DNA from: Nonomuraea fuscirosea | Lineage (GTDB): Bacteria > Actinomycetota > Actinomycetes > Streptosporangiales > Streptosporangiaceae | Reading direction: 5' to 3' | DNA length: 64,000 bases | NCBI RefSeq assembly: GCF_003001935.1 | Contig: NZ_PVNG01000008.1 | Coordinates: 186,001-250,000 of the forward strand | Shown: piece by piece, positions 32,323 through 41,408 of the stretch | Layout of the letters: the number at the start of each line of letters is the position of its first letter | Position numbering within the stretch: the first letter of the stretch is position 1 | Notes under the pieces: generated by a model | What the model was told of the DNA's origin: nothing | Seen by the model: the letters and a program-made list of their open reading frames with translations, nothing else | Databases searched by the model: none | Program-made: the position numbers and the translations under genes

Positions 32323-34152
32323 ATGCTCGATCCTGATCCACCGTTCCGCCCAGTACGCCGCCGGGACGGCTACCTGCCCCTGGAGGACCTGGGCCTGATC
32401 GGCGACGGTGCGACGGCGGCTCTGGTCGGCCTGGACGGTTCGATCCCGTGGTTGTGCCTGCCGCGTTTCGACGACGAGCCGTTGCTGTGCGGCCTGCTGG
32501 ATCACGCGCGGGGCGGCCAGTTCGCGCTGACGCTGGACGATCTGCGCGCGGCCCGGCAGTTCTACGAACCCGACACCGCGGTGCTGGTGACCGAACTGCA
32601 GGGCCCGACCGGCCTGGTCAGGATCACCGACGCGCTGGCCCTGCGCGCGGGCGCCGACCTCAGCGACGACGCGGGCGCCGGCCGGGCCGAGCTCGTCCGG
32701 TGCGCCGTCGTCCTGGACGGGACCGTGCGCCTGCGGGCGGAGCTGGAGCCGCGCGGTGGCGGACAGGCCAGAGCCCTCGGCAGCGGCCTGGAGGTACGGG
32801 CGTTGCGGCGGCCCGACCTGCGCCTGCACCTGCGCTCCAACCGGCCGCTGACCGATCTGCGCACGGTGCACGACCTGGAGGAGGGCGACCGGCTCGATCT
32901 GGTGCTGTCCTGGGGGCGCATCCACCGCCACCACCGGTTCGCTCCCGAGGCGATGCTGCGGGACACCGCCGACGCGTGGCGGCGCTGGATGGCGACGTGC
33001 GCTTACGCCGGCCCGCAGGAGGCGCTGGTCCGGCGTTCGGTGATCACGTTGAAGCTGTGTGACGACTGGATCAACGGCTCGCTGGTGGCGGCCCCCACGT
33101 CCTCGTTGCCCGCGCCGATCGGGGGTGTCCGCAACTGGGACTACCGCTACACCTGGATCAGGGACGCGGCCTATGCCGTGTTCGCCCTGCGCCGGGTGGG
33201 TTTCGGGGAGGAGGCCGACGCCTTTCTCGGCTGGGTCCTCGACGCCTTCGAGCAGAGCCATCATCCGCGGATCATGTACACCCTGGGCGGCGCTCCCGTG
33301 CCGGACGAGATCGCGGACGCCGAGCTGGAGGGTTACCGGCGCTCTGCTCCGGTGCGATGGGGCAACGGGGCGGCCGACCAGCGCCAGCACGACGTCTACG
33401 GCGAGGTGCTGGACTGCGCCGACCAGTGGCTGCGTCCCGGCCGCGAGCTCCAGCCCGCGCTGTGGTCCGGCCTGGCCGAGCTGGCCCAGTCCGCCGCGAC
33501 CATGTGGCGGCAGCCGGATCAGGGCATCTGGGAGGTGCGCGGCGAAGGCCGGCTCTTCACCTACTCGGCCGGCATGTGCCACGTCGCCCTCGACCGGGCC
33601 GCGGCGATCGGCGATCGGCTCGGTCTGCCGGGACCGATGCCGCGATGGCGCGCCGAGGCCGAGAAGCTGCGCGGGCTCATCCTGGACCAGTCCTGGGACG
33701 AGAAGGCTCAATGCCTGAGCGAGCATCTCGACGGCGGCGGAAGCCTGGACGCCAGCCTGCTCGCGCTGCCGCTGCGGCGGGTCGTCCCGCCCCGCCATCC
33801 GCGGATGGCGGCCACCACCGCGGCCATCGCCGAACGCCTGTCCGCCGGTGACGGCCTCGTCTACCGGTACCTGCACGAGCGCTCACCCGACGGCCTGCCC
33901 GGCGACGAGGGCGCCTTCCTGCTGTGCAGCTTCTGGCTGGTCGACAACCTGGTTCTGCAAGGTCACCTCGAACGAGCCGAGGACCTGTACGCGTCCCTGT
34001 GCGCCCGCGCCAGCCCGCTCGGCCTGTTGCCGGAGCAGATCGACCCGTCCACCGGCACGTTCATCGGCAACTTCCCGCAGGCGTTCAGCCACATCGGCAT
34101 CATCGCCAGCGGCGTCAACCTGGCACGAGCGAGAGCAGGCCACACGGGATGA
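32323..34152 (+). CDS. Glycoside hydrolase family 15 protein
   Basis: A 609-residue GH15 enzyme: N-terminal beta domain (YLPLEDLGLIGDGATAALVGLDGSIPWLCLPRFD) and an (alpha/alpha)6 catalytic barrel (IGGVRNWDYRYTWIRDAAYAV, VYGEVLDCADQWL, DEGAFLLCSFWLVDNL, LLPEQIDPSTGTFIGNFPQAFSHIG). No signal peptide, so cytoplasmic; actinobacterial relatives include alpha,alpha-trehalases and glucoamylases. GGAAGAGA precedes ATG 32323. It overlaps the following dehydrogenase by ATGA, placing glucose release directly before sugar oxidation. Confidence 0.92.
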   Translation: MLDPDPPFRPVRRRDGYLPLEDLGLIGDGATAALVGLDGSIPWLCLPRFDDEPLLCGLLDHARGGQFALTLDDLRAARQFYEPDTAVLVTELQGPTGLVRITDALALRAGADLSDDAGAGRAELVRCAVVLDGTVRLRAELEPRGGGQARALGSGLEVRALRRPDLRLHLRSNRPLTDLRTVHDLEEGDRLDLVLSWGRIHRHHRFAPEAMLRDTADAWRRWMATCAYAGPQEALVRRSVITLKLCDDWINGSLVAAPTSSLPAPIGGVRNWDYRYTWIRDAAYAVFALRRVGFGEEADAFLGWVLDAFEQSHHPRIMYTLGGAPVPDEIADAELEGYRRSAPVRWGNGAADQRQHDVYGEVLDCADQWLRPGRELQPALWSGLAELAQSAATMWRQPDQGIWEVRGEGRLFTYSAGMCHVALDRAAAIGDRLGLPGPMPRWRAEAEKLRGLILDQSWDEKAQCLSEHLDGGGSLDASLLALPLRRVVPPRHPRMAATTAAIAERLSAGDGLVYRYLHERSPDGLPGDEGAFLLCSFWLVDNLVLQGHLERAEDLYASLCARASPLGLLPEQIDPSTGTFIGNFPQAFSHIGIIASGVNLARARAGHTG

Positions 34153-35507
34153 TCAACCGGCTCGTCATCTTCGGTGCCACCGGCGACCTCAACGCCCGCT
34201 ACCTGCTGCCGGCACTGACCGCCCTGCGCGCGGCCGGACACCTCGACGACCGCTTCACGTTGACGTGCGCCGGCCGGGTCGACTGGACCGGCGAGCACTT
34301 CAGGAGCTGGGCCGCCGATCAGCTCGACCGGCACGGCCTCGACTCGCCCGCCGAGGCCAGGGCGGCCGTCGCGGACCGCGCGCACTACCGGCGGATCGAC
34401 GCCACCGATGCCGCCGACGTCGCGTCGGTCGTCGCCGGCGACGGACCCGTGGCCTTCTACCTCGCCCTTCCCCCGGAGATCTTCCCCGCCACGGTCGCCG
34501 CCCTGGGGGCCGCGAACCTGCCGCGGGGGAGCAGGATCGTGCTGGAGAAGCCGTTCGGCGTGGACCTGGACAGCGCGGTCGAGCTGAACCGGCTGCTGGC
34601 GGGGATCGTGCTCGAGCAGGCGGTGTTCCGCGTCGACCACTTCCTGGCCATGACGACCGTCCAGAACGTGCTCGGCAGCCGCCTGGCCAACCGCGTCCTG
34701 GAGCCCATCTGGAACAGCGCGCACATCCGCGAGGTGGAGATCGTCTGGGACGAGTCGCTGGCTCTGGAGGGCAGGGCGGGCTACTACGACGGGACCGGGG
34801 CGCTGAAGGACATGGTGCAGAACCACCTGCTGCAGGTGCTGTGCCTGGTGGCCATGGAACCGCCGCTCAGCCTCGGCGAGCGCGACCTGCGGGACCGGAA
34901 GATCGACGTGCTGCGCTCGGTACGCCCGCTCACGGACGACGACGTCGTACGCCGCACCCGCCGGGCCCGCTATCTGGCCGGCCGCGACGTTCCCGCCTAC
35001 ACAGAAGAGGAGGGTGTGGACCCGGAACGCGGCACTGAGACCTTCGCCGAGGTGGAGCTGGAACTCGACAGCTGGCGCTGGTCCGGCACCACCTTCCGGC
35101 TGCGCACCGGCAAGGCGCTCGGCCATGACCGCAAAGAGGTCGCGGTACGTTTCCGTTCCGTGCCGCATCTGCCCGCCGGCTTCGACGAGGAGGCCGCGCC
35201 CAACGTGCTGCGCTTCGGGCTGGAGCCGGAGAGCATGACCCTGGCGCTGACCGGCGTCGGGACCGGCGCCCACACCCTCGCCCCGCTCACCCTCGCCGCG
35301 CGGCCGACCGGCTCCGAGCTTCCCGCCTACGGCCGGCTGCTGCTGGACGTGCTGCACGGCGACGCCGCCCTGTCCATCCGCGGCGACGAGGCCGAAGAGT
35401 CCTGGCGCGTCCTCGAACCGGTCATGTCGGCCTGGTCCAGAGACGTGGTGCCGCTGGCCGGCTACCCGGCCGGATCGGACGGGCCTGACACGGTGAGGAG
35501 CGGCTGA
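34149..35507 (+). CDS. Divergent glucose-6-phosphate dehydrogenase
   Basis: A 452-residue G6PDH-family protein. The nucleotide motif is FGATGDLNARYLLPAL in place of GASGDLAxRKLxPAL. K134 in EKPFG is kept. The active-site segment reads RVDHFLAMTTVQN with D163 and H164 kept, but the Lys of the canonical RIDHYLGKE is Met168. The C-terminal domain has GRAGYYDGTGALKDMVQNHLLQVLCLVAMEPP. Altered substrate (perhaps free sugar or another sugar phosphate) or altered activity is inferred. Coupled to GH15 and the dehydratase by stop-start overlaps. Confidence 0.88.
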   Translation: MINRLVIFGATGDLNARYLLPALTALRAAGHLDDRFTLTCAGRVDWTGEHFRSWAADQLDRHGLDSPAEARAAVADRAHYRRIDATDAADVASVVAGDGPVAFYLALPPEIFPATVAALGAANLPRGSRIVLEKPFGVDLDSAVELNRLLAGIVLEQAVFRVDHFLAMTTVQNVLGSRLANRVLEPIWNSAHIREVEIVWDESLALEGRAGYYDGTGALKDMVQNHLLQVLCLVAMEPPLSLGERDLRDRKIDVLRSVRPLTDDDVVRRTRRARYLAGRDVPAYTEEEGVDPERGTETFAEVELELDSWRWSGTTFRLRTGKALGHDRKEVAVRFRSVPHLPAGFDEEAAPNVLRFGLEPESMTLALTGVGTGAHTLAPLTLAARPTGSELPAYGRLLLDVLHGDAALSIRGDEAEESWRVLEPVMSAWSRDVVPLAGYPAGSDGPDTVRSG

Positions 35508-37276
35508 TGTCGCCGAAGGAGCGCGCCACGGGAGGTCTCCGCAGCCAGGCCTGGTGGGACAACGACGGCAATCCGGAGATGACGGCTCTCTATCTCGAAC
35601 GTTATCTCAACTTCGGGCTGACCCAGGCCGAGCTCCAGTCCGGCCGGCCGATCATCGGCATCGCCCAGACGGGCAGCGACCTCGTTCCCTGCGACCGCCA
35701 CCACCTCGCCCTGGCCGACCGGGTCAGGGACGGGATCCGCGACGGCGGTGGCATGCCGCTCGAGTTCCCCGTCCACCCGCTGCAGGAGACCGGCAAACGC
35801 CCGACCGCCGCGCTGGACCGTAACCTCGCCTACCTGGGGCTGGTCGAGGTGCTCTACGGATATCCCCTCGACGGAGTGGTCCTGACGACGGGCTGTGACA
35901 AGACCACGCCCGCGTGCCTGGCCGCGGCGGCGACGGTGAACATCCCGGCGATCGTCCTGTCCGGCGGGCCGATGCTCAACGGCTACCGGCAGGGCGAGCG
36001 GGTGGCCGCGTCGGGCTCGGGCCTGGTGATCTGGCAGTCGAAGCGGCTGCTGGCCACGGGGGAGATCGACTACCCCGAGTTCCTGGCGCGCGTGGCCGCC
36101 TCCGCGCCCAGCATCGGCCACTGCAACACGATGGGCACCGCGCTGTCGATGAACAGCCTGGCCGAAGCCCTGGGCATGTCCCTGCCCTGCTGCGCGGCGA
36201 TCCCGGCGCCCTACCGCCGGCGGGGGCAGATGGCCTACGACACGGGCCGCCGGGCGGTGGACCTCGTACGCGAGGACCTCACTCCGCGCAAGATCATGAC
36301 CATGCGGGCCTTCGAGAACGCGATCGTGGTCGCCTCCGCCATCGCCGCCTCGACCAACGTGCCCGTCCACATCAACGCCATCGCGCGACATGTCGGGGTG
36401 CCCCTGACCATCCAGGACTGGCAGCGCGTCGGAGCCGGCATCCCGGTGCTGACGAACGTCGCCCCCGCCGGTGAGTTCCTCGGCGAGGACTTCTACCGCG
36501 CCGGCGGAGTGCCCGCCGTCATGCGGTCGTTGCTGGCCGCCGGGCGCCTGCACGGCGACGTCGTGACCGTCTCCGGCCGTACCGTGGCCGAGAACCTGGC
36601 CGACGCCCCACCCGCCGACTCGGCCGTCATCCGTCCCTTCGACGAGCCGATCGCCGAGCGCGGCGGGCTCCTCGTCATGACGGGCAACCTGTTCGACTCC
36701 GCGGTCATGAAGACCTCAGTCCTCACCCCCGGCCTCCGCGCGGTGTCGGACTACCGCGCCGTCGTCTTCGACGGGCCGGAGGACTACCACGCCCGCATCG
36801 ACGATCCCGGCCTCGGCCTGGACGAGGAGTGCATCCTCGTCATCCGCTACACCGGCCCGATCGGTTATCCGGGTTCGGCCGAGGTCGTGAACATGGAGGT
36901 CCCCGCCGCGCTGCTCCTGCGGGGCGTCACCACCCTGCCGACACTCGGCGACGGCCGCCAGAGCGGCACCTCGGACGCGCCGTCGATCCTCAACGCCACG
37001 CCCGAGGCGGCGGTCGGCGGCAATCTCGCCATCCTGCGCACCGGCGACCGCATCCGCATCGACCTGGACGACGCCCGCGTCGACGTCCTGCTGCCGGATG
37101 ACGAGATCGCCGCCCGGTGGGCCGACCACACGCCGCCGGAGTTGGACAACCAGACACCATGGCAGGAGATCTACCGCTCCACGGTCGGGCAACTGGACAG
37201 CGGAGCCTGTCTGGAGCTCGCCCTGAAGTATCAGGATCTCGTCCGCACCAAGGGAATTCCTCGTGACTCGCACTGA
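35507..37276 (+). CDS. IlvD/Edd-family sugar-acid dehydratase
   Basis: A 589-residue iron-sulfur dehydratase. Cluster cysteines C62 (VPCDRHH), C130 (TTGCDKTTPA) and C206 (GHCNTMGTA) are present; the C-terminal half holds VIRYTGPIGYPGSAEVVNM and the GTSDAPSILNATPEAAVGG segment, typical of aldonate dehydratases rather than branched-chain DHAD. It overlaps the G6PDH-like gene by one base (TGATG). Product would be a 2-keto-3-deoxy sugar acid. Exact substrate (gluconate, xylonate, arabinonate or phosphogluconate) cannot be read from sequence. Confidence 0.92.
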   Translation: MSPKERATGGLRSQAWWDNDGNPEMTALYLERYLNFGLTQAELQSGRPIIGIAQTGSDLVPCDRHHLALADRVRDGIRDGGGMPLEFPVHPLQETGKRPTAALDRNLAYLGLVEVLYGYPLDGVVLTTGCDKTTPACLAAAATVNIPAIVLSGGPMLNGYRQGERVAASGSGLVIWQSKRLLATGEIDYPEFLARVAASAPSIGHCNTMGTALSMNSLAEALGMSLPCCAAIPAPYRRRGQMAYDTGRRAVDLVREDLTPRKIMTMRAFENAIVVASAIAASTNVPVHINAIARHVGVPLTIQDWQRVGAGIPVLTNVAPAGEFLGEDFYRAGGVPAVMRSLLAAGRLHGDVVTVSGRTVAENLADAPPADSAVIRPFDEPIAERGGLLVMTGNLFDSAVMKTSVLTPGLRAVSDYRAVVFDGPEDYHARIDDPGLGLDEECILVIRYTGPIGYPGSAEVVNMEVPAALLLRGVTTLPTLGDGRQSGTSDAPSILNATPEAAVGGNLAILRTGDRIRIDLDDARVDVLLPDDEIAARWADHTPPELDNQTPWQEIYRSTVGQLDSGACLELALKYQDLVRTKGIPRDSH

Positions 37277-38267
37277 CGCCAGAGGCACCATCATGATCGC
37301 CGACTCCGACTTCGGCGATGTGGACATCGAACGCGAGATCGTCGAGGACGCCGGATTCGAGCTCCTCGCGGCGCAGTGCAAGAACGAGGACGAGGTGATC
37401 GAGCGGGGCCGGGACGTCGACGGCGTGCTGACCCAGTACGCCAGGGTCGGATCCAGGGCCATCGACGCCTTCACCCGGTGCCGGGTGATCGCCCGCTACG
37501 GCACGGGCGTGGACATCGTCGACGTCGACGCCGCGACCCGCCGGGGCATCCAGGTCACGAACGCGCCGAACGACTGGTGTGCCGAGGAGGTCGCCGACCA
37601 CGCCGTGGCGCTCTGGCTGGCCGCGGCCCGCAAGATCTGCGCCTACGACCAGGCGACCAGGCAGGGGACCTGGCAGTGGCAGAGCGGGCAGCCGATCTGG
37701 CGGCTGCGGGGACAGGTGTTCGGGCTGCTGTCCTTCGGCGCCATCGCCCAGCTCGTCGCCGAACGCGCCAGAGCGTTCGGCGTCGAAGTGTGGGCGCACG
37801 ACCCGTTCCTCGACGAGTCCGAGCTGCGCTCACGTCACGTTCGGCCGGTCTCCTTCGACCAACTCGTGGAGGGCTCCGACCATCTCGTGATCCAGGCGCC
37901 GCTCACTCCCGGCACCCGTCACGCCTTCGACCGTACGACGCTCCGCAGGATGAAGCCGTCCGCCATCCTGATCAACACCGCGCGCGGCCCGATCGTGGAG
38001 GACACCGCCCTGTACCAGGCGCTCACCGAAGGCTGGATCGCCGGCGCGGCCCTGGACGACCTGGAGGAGGAGCCCGCGAAACAGCGTGACTGGCGTCCGC
38101 ACAACCCTCTGTTCTCGCTGCCCAACGTGATCGTCACCCCGCACGCCGCCTACTACTCCGAGCAGGCCGTCACGGCGGTGCGGCGCATCGCCGCGGAGGA
38201 GGCCGTACGGGTCCTGACCGGGCAGAATGCCCGCAGTCCTGTCAACGAGGTGCCGGCCCGGCTCTGA
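37263..38267 (+). CDS. D-isomer-specific 2-hydroxyacid dehydrogenase
   Basis: A 334-residue SerA/CtBP-like oxidoreductase starting at GTG 37263 inside the dehydratase gene. Catalytic Arg in NTARG, the Glu region in LDDLEEEP and His in TPHAAYYS are present. The dinucleotide loop is GLLSFGAIAQ, where the family has GxxGxGxxG: the first and last glycines of GxGxxG are Ser and Ala. Cofactor binding may be weak or altered. Position suggests reduction or oxidation of a sugar-derived 2-hydroxy or 2-keto acid after the dehydratase. Confidence 0.9.
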   Translation: MTRTDARGTIMIADSDFGDVDIEREIVEDAGFELLAAQCKNEDEVIERGRDVDGVLTQYARVGSRAIDAFTRCRVIARYGTGVDIVDVDAATRRGIQVTNAPNDWCAEEVADHAVALWLAAARKICAYDQATRQGTWQWQSGQPIWRLRGQVFGLLSFGAIAQLVAERARAFGVEVWAHDPFLDESELRSRHVRPVSFDQLVEGSDHLVIQAPLTPGTRHAFDRTTLRRMKPSAILINTARGPIVEDTALYQALTEGWIAGAALDDLEEEPAKQRDWRPHNPLFSLPNVIVTPHAAYYSEQAVTAVRRIAAEEAVRVLTGQNARSPVNEVPARL

Positions 38268-39048
38268 CCGGCACGCGGCGTCCTCGTCGATCGGCCGGGG
38301 TGAACCCGCCCAGGCCGCGTGAGCCCACCACCACCAGATCGGCCGTCTCGCCGGCCTTGATCAGCGCCTGAGCCGGATGGCCGACGCCCTGCTCGCCGGT
38401 GATCTCGATGTCCTGGTTCTCCTGGCGCCACACGGACAGACGTTCGGCCGCCAGGTGTAGCTCCTGCTCGCAGCAGTTGGCCCGCAGCACGCCGTAGCCC
38501 GCGGGGTACGACAGCGTCACCGGCATCTGCCAGGCGTACGTGACGTGCATGGGCACGCCGCGGGCGCGCGCCTGCTCAGCGGCGTATGCCAGAGCGGTCT
38601 TGGCACACGGGGAGCCGTCGTCGCCGACGACCACGCGGCCGTGTTCCGTGCCGGTGGACCCGCGTACGATCACGACCGGGCAGGCGGCGTAGCCGGCGAC
38701 GCCGATGCTCACCGAGCCGAGCAGGAGCCCCGTGAAGCCGCCGAGTCCCCGGCTGCCCAGCACGATGCTGTCGGCGGAGGCCGACTCGCCGACCAGGCAG
38801 TCGATCACGTTGCCGGTCGGCAGCGCGGTGGTGATCCGGTCGTCGTCCATCAGGGCGCGGGCCTGATCGTGGGCCGCCTCCAGCGTTCCGGCGCAGTAGT
38901 CCGTCGCCGCACGGCCGAAACGCGACTGCTCGCACACGTGCACGAGCCGCAGTCCGAGTCGTTTCCTTCGCGCCTCGGCGACCGCCCATTCCAGTGCTTC
39001 CATCGACGATGCGGAGCCATCCACCGCGACCACCACAGATCCCGCCAT
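38242..39048 (-). CDS. Universal stress protein, C-terminally truncated tandem UspA
   Basis: A 268-residue protein with two UspA domains; GGAGG seven bases before ATG 39048. Domain 1 (1-140) is complete, with the ATP motif GSRGLGGFTGLLLGSVS and VVIVRG end. Domain 2 (from about 147, VVVGDDGSPCAKTALAYAAEQA) reaches GSRGLGGFTP and then turns into ADRRGRRVPVRAGPAPR: the second half of the ATP motif and the last beta strand are missing. A deletion or frameshift is likely. Its end overlaps the hydroxyacid dehydrogenase gene by 26 bases. Confidence 0.9.
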   Translation of the reverse strand: MAGSVVVAVDGSASSMEALEWAVAEARRKRLGLRLVHVCEQSRFGRAATDYCAGTLEAAHDQARALMDDDRITTALPTGNVIDCLVGESASADSIVLGSRGLGGFTGLLLGSVSIGVAGYAACPVVIVRGSTGTEHGRVVVGDDGSPCAKTALAYAAEQARARGVPMHVTYAWQMPVTLSYPAGYGVLRANCCEQELHLAAERLSVWRQENQDIEITGEQGVGHPAQALIKAGETADLVVVGSRGLGGFTPADRRGRRVPVRAGPAPR

Positions 39049-39163
39049 CACGCAACCTCCCCCGCTCTTTCCCTCCATACCCGGGGGCTGGACGTACCAC
39101 GAGGCGGAAGTGCCAGGCGTAGGCCAACGGATCGGCATGATTGCGCAGACCCGCCGCGCCGGC

Positions 39164-39871
39164 TCAAGCCTTCCTGATCGCCTCGGCCACCTCGGCGGGC
39201 GAGACGCGCCAGGGGGCGCCGTGGCCGGGGAGCACCCAGGACGCCTTCAGCCCGGCGATCCGGTCGAGCGAGGCGAGCGCCTGCGCCGGGTCGTCGGTGA
39301 AGGGGGCGGGCTGCGGGCCCTCGCGCCCGGTGAGGACGTGCCGCGTGGTCAGGGCGTCGCCGACGAAGACGGCATCGGCCACCGGCACGTGCACCGCCAC
39401 GCTGCCCGGCGAGTGCCCCGGCATGCCGATGATCACCGGGCTCCCCGGCAGGTCCAGGACGTCGCCGTCGCCGATCTCGGTGACCTCCTTGACGTACTGG
39501 GTGCGCAGGCCGTTCTTGCCGAGGGAGTAGCCGAAGAAGCCGAGCAGCGGGCCGATGCGCATGGGGCCGAGCGGGACCTTGGGCTTCTCGCCCGTACGGG
39601 TGCGGACGGCGTCGGCGGCGTGCACGAACACCGGCACGCCGTGATCGCGCCGCAGGCGTTCGGCGAAGCCGATGTGGTCGGAGTCGCCGTGGGTCAGCAC
39701 GAGCCCGCGGATGTCCTCGACCGACTTGCCCAGGGAGCGCAGTTCGTGCTGCAGGTCGCGCCAGTGGCCGGGCAGCCCGGCGTCGATGAGCGTGATGCCG
39801 TCGGGGGTGTCGACGAGATAGCACGCCACAAGATCGTTACCGAGGCGGTGCAGGTTGGGCGCGAGTTTCAT
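39164..39871 (-). CDS. Metallo-beta-lactamase-fold hydrolase
   Basis: A 235-residue MBL-fold enzyme with THGDSDH (HxDxDH variant of HxHxDH), the GMPGHSPGSV histidine motif, VFVGDALTT with the bridging Asp and VLPGHGAPW. No signal peptide, so cytoplasmic; substrate unknown (thioester, lactone or glyoxalase II-like). It diverges from a TetR gene with a palindrome between. Confidence 0.92.
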   Translation of the reverse strand: MKLAPNLHRLGNDLVACYLVDTPDGITLIDAGLPGHWRDLQHELRSLGKSVEDIRGLVLTHGDSDHIGFAERLRRDHGVPVFVHAADAVRTRTGEKPKVPLGPMRIGPLLGFFGYSLGKNGLRTQYVKEVTEIGDGDVLDLPGSPVIIGMPGHSPGSVAVHVPVADAVFVGDALTTRHVLTGREGPQPAPFTDDPAQALASLDRIAGLKASWVLPGHGAPWRVSPAEVAEAIRKA

Positions 39872-39903
39872 GGTCTTCTTTCCGAAGGTGGACGGGGCTG
39901 TTG

Positions 39904-39924
39904 ATAGCTATGGTAATTAGCTAT
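39904..39924. promoter_or_regulatory. TetR operator candidate
   Basis: ATAGCTA (39904-39910) and TAGCTAT (39918-39924) form a perfect inverted repeat with a 7-bp spacer between the MBL and TetR genes; an extra AATAGCT half-site lies at about 39938. Confidence 0.65.
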
Positions 39925-39965
39925 GATGGCTAACGTCAATAGCTTTCCCTTCGGGAGGATCAACG

Positions 39966-40496
39966 GTGCCGACCCCAGTGAAGACCTCGCTCGACCGAAT
40001 CGTCGCCGCCGGACGCGACCTGCTGGAGGAGGGCGGCGGCCAGAGGCTGACGATGCAGAACGTCGCCGCGAAGGTCGGAGTGCGCGCCCCGTCCCTGTAC
40101 AAGCACGTGGCCAACCACGCGGCCCTGCTGACCGCCGTCGCCGAGGCCACCATCGACGACCTGGTCGCCCGGATGGAGGCCACCGACGGGTCACTCGAAG
40201 GGCTGACGCGCAGCTATCGCGCGTTCGCCCAGGACTGGCCGGCCGGATTCCGGCTGATGCTCACCGCGGACGTGGCGCCCGAGACCCGCGACCGCGTGTC
40301 CGATCCGGTGCTGCGCGTCTCCAGGGAGATGGTGGGCGAACGGCACGCGCTCGAAGCCGCCCGCCTGCTGACGGCGTGGATCACCGGCTTCATCGAGATG
40401 GAACTCCTCGGCGCTTTCAAGCTCGGGGGCGATGTCGACCAGGCCTTCGAGTACGGCCTGGCCGGCATGCGCCGCGCGCTGGCGCCCGATCGCTAG
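39966..40496 (+). CDS. TetR-family regulator (WHG-type)
   Basis: A 176-residue TetR protein from GTG 39966 with GGGAGG upstream. HTH: LTMQNVAAKVGVRAPSLYKHVANHAALL. The C-terminal domain (RSYRAFAQDWPAGFRLML, WITGFIEMELLGAF) resembles the WHG group. Divergent from the MBL-fold gene, its likely target. Confidence 0.92.
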   Translation: MPTPVKTSLDRIVAAGRDLLEEGGGQRLTMQNVAAKVGVRAPSLYKHVANHAALLTAVAEATIDDLVARMEATDGSLEGLTRSYRAFAQDWPAGFRLMLTADVAPETRDRVSDPVLRVSREMVGERHALEAARLLTAWITGFIEMELLGAFKLGGDVDQAFEYGLAGMRRALAPDR

Positions 40497-40517
40497 GCAG
40501 GGCAGGGCCGTCGCCGA

Positions 40518-40542
40518 GCGCCCCACCCTCAAGAAGGGGCGC
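40518..40542. terminator. Bidirectional terminator
   Basis: GCGCCCC (40518-40524) and GGGGCGC (40536-40542) pair across an 11-base loop between convergent genes. Confidence 0.65.
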
Positions 40543-40553
40543 CGGCGCCGTTC

Positions 40554-41408
40554 TCACCGTGGAAACTCGTCCGTCCACTCGGTGGTCACCGTGGCGTACG
40601 AGCCGCTGATCGCCGCCCCACCTTCGGCGGTGAGCAGGACGTTGGCGCGGGTCACCCGGGCGGCCTCGGGATCGACGACCATCCTGACCTTCAACTTTCC
40701 GGACAGCGGGATCAGCAGCTCCTGCCCGTCCCCGACCGGCCCGGCGTTCTCGACCCCCGGCGTCGCGGCGAGCGCCTCGAACGCCGCGGCACGGACCTGC
40801 GCCGGCGTCGGCAACTCGGTGATCAGCGTGATCAGCGGGCTGACCAGCGCGCCCTCCCGATCGGAGAGCATCAGGGCGTTGTCATTGCGCGGCAACCCGG
40901 CGATGCGCTCCTTCAGCTGCTCAGGATCCGACGGCAGCCCTTCGAGCTCGGCGAACCCGATCTCCACCCCCATGAGCCGGAACGGGGCCGGAGTCTCGAC
41001 GACGGCGCCGGGCGTGGCCTGCGGCTCGTTCCTGGACCAGCGGCGGCCGTCGCGGGTGGTCCAGCTCTCCTCGGCCATGGGCCCGTCCGGACCCTGCCAC
41101 GTGCGCGTGATGTGCCAGTACGTCCCCGCACCCTGGGGGGTGTGCTCCGCGCTGGCCGCGGCCATGAGCAGCACGTTCCGGCCCGAGAGCGGCGCGGCGG
41201 CGGGCTGGAGCACGCCGGTGACGATCACGGCGACGGCCACCGCGGCGGCGACCGCCATGCCCATCACCGGCAGCAGCCGGAAGCGGCGCGGGCGGGCCTG
41301 GCCTCGCGCCATTCTGTCCCGCAGCCGTCCTCTGCTGCGGGTGATCGCCTCGGCGGGCGGCTCGGGTGTGGCCAGCAGGGTCGCGACGGCGTTCTTCAGG
41401 TCATCCAC
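40554..41408 (-). CDS. CU044_5270-type membrane protein, sigma-factor partner
   Basis: A 284-residue single-pass protein. A cytoplasmic N-terminus (VDDLKNAVATLLATPEPPAEAITRSRGRL in parts) leads to one helix at about 45-65 and an extracytoplasmic domain (GTYWHITRTWQGPDG, VGDGQELLIPLSGKLKVRMVVD). The GTG at 41408 starts inside the ECF sigma gene (8-base overlap). Such proteins follow ECF sigma genes in actinomycetes and are thought to act as anti-sigma or sensing partners. Confidence 0.85.
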   Translation of the reverse strand: MDDLKNAVATLLATPEPPAEAITRSRGRLRDRMARGQARPRRFRLLPVMGMAVAAAVAVAVIVTGVLQPAAAPLSGRNVLLMAAASAEHTPQGAGTYWHITRTWQGPDGPMAEESWTTRDGRRWSRNEPQATPGAVVETPAPFRLMGVEIGFAELEGLPSDPEQLKERIAGLPRNDNALMLSDREGALVSPLITLITELPTPAQVRAAAFEALAATPGVENAGPVGDGQELLIPLSGKLKVRMVVDPEAARVTRANVLLTAEGGAAISGSYATVTTEWTDEFPR

